Assembly: GCA_027487055.1 (NCBI GenBank)
Contig: JAIYEJ010000186.1
Location: forward strand, 1 to 6,028
DNA length: 6,028 bases
DNA from: Methylotenera sp.
GTDB taxonomy: Bacteria > Pseudomonadota > Gammaproteobacteria > Burkholderiales > Methylophilaceae
Direction of reading: 5' to 3'
The translations under genes and the position numbers were made by a program. The number at the start of each line of letters is the position of its first letter. Positions within the stretch are counted from its first letter, which is position 1. Shown here one piece after another: positions 5,601-6,028 of this stretch. Below the pieces are notes generated by a model. That model ran no database searches and was not told where the DNA came from. It saw only the letters and a program-made list of their open reading frames with translations.

Positions 5601-5614
5601 ACCTCGAAAGAGGT
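5601..5614 (+). other. Leader hairpin 3 with GAAA tetraloop
   Basis: ACCTC (5601-5605) and GAGGT (5610-5614) form a five-pair stem with a GAAA loop, a stable GNRA tetraloop. It lies 20 bases before the 5' end of mature 16S, close to where processing by RNases E, G or III is expected in relatives. Confidence 0.6.
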
Positions 5615-5634
5615 AAAAGTAATAGTTGTGAATT

Positions 5635-6028
<394 letters not shown>

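Larger units (their letters stand above)
5256..5634 (+). other. rRNA operon leader (precursor 16S 5' region)
   Basis: This stretch of about 380 bases runs from the P2 start to mature 16S and holds no credible protein gene or tRNA. Near its start are boxA and a boxC-like sequence; further on are three short hairpins (5472-5496, 5557-5580, 5601-5614). The family rule is that part of the leader pairs with sequence 3' of 16S to form an RNase III processing stem. That partner lies outside the window, so the stem cannot be drawn here. Confidence 0.75.

Noticed and set aside
4943..5634. Possible hidden small gene, tRNA or regulatory RNA in the long non-coding stretch
   Set aside because: No frame with a start, ribosome site and reasonable length was seen, and no tRNA cloverleaf or T-loop motif. 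The stretch is explained by rRNA promoters and leader.

Overview
This is a core chromosomal segment from an AT-rich betaproteobacterium, most likely a member of the Methylophilaceae (Methylotenera/Methylophilus type). The assignment rests on the start of a 16S rRNA gene at the right end. Its helix regions (the GTAATATATCGGAACG stretch near 5748 and the short CUUG-capped helix 6) look betaproteobacterial. The protein families and gene order fit. Genus level is inferred from memory of such 16S sequences, not from a search.

Layout, left to right. Positions 3-1094 (minus) hold anmK, the kinase that recycles 1,6-anhydro-MurNAc. Positions 1144-2490 (minus) hold a membrane-anchored M23 (MepM-like) peptidoglycan endopeptidase, 49 bp upstream of anmK and probably co-transcribed with it. 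A 132-bp AT-rich divergent spacer follows, then tyrS (2623-3822, plus), which starts at TTG. tyrS converges on a gene for a secreted lytic transglycosylase with a Sel1 repeat (3869-4942, minus). A hairpin terminator for tyrS lies across the end of that gene. From 4943 to 5634 there is no protein gene. This stretch is the control region and leader of an rRNA operon: two tandem strong promoters (P1 at 5111-5138, P2 at 5222-5249) with GC-rich discriminators, an AT-rich UP-like element, boxA and boxC-like antitermination sequences, and three leader hairpins with GNRA loops. The 16S gene starts at about 5635 and is cut by the window end.

Functionally, three of the four protein genes concern peptidoglycan turnover. 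The lytic transglycosylase releases anhydro-muropeptides, the M23 enzyme opens peptide cross-links, and AnmK phosphorylates the recovered anhydro-sugar. tyrS and the rRNA operon serve translation. I see no mobile element, CRISPR array, phage gene, tRNA or candidate novel defence system. The points worth a second look are in the non-coding DNA: the duplicated rRNA promoter, the hairpin at the predicted P1 transcript start, the GNRA leader hairpins and the nested convergent terminator.
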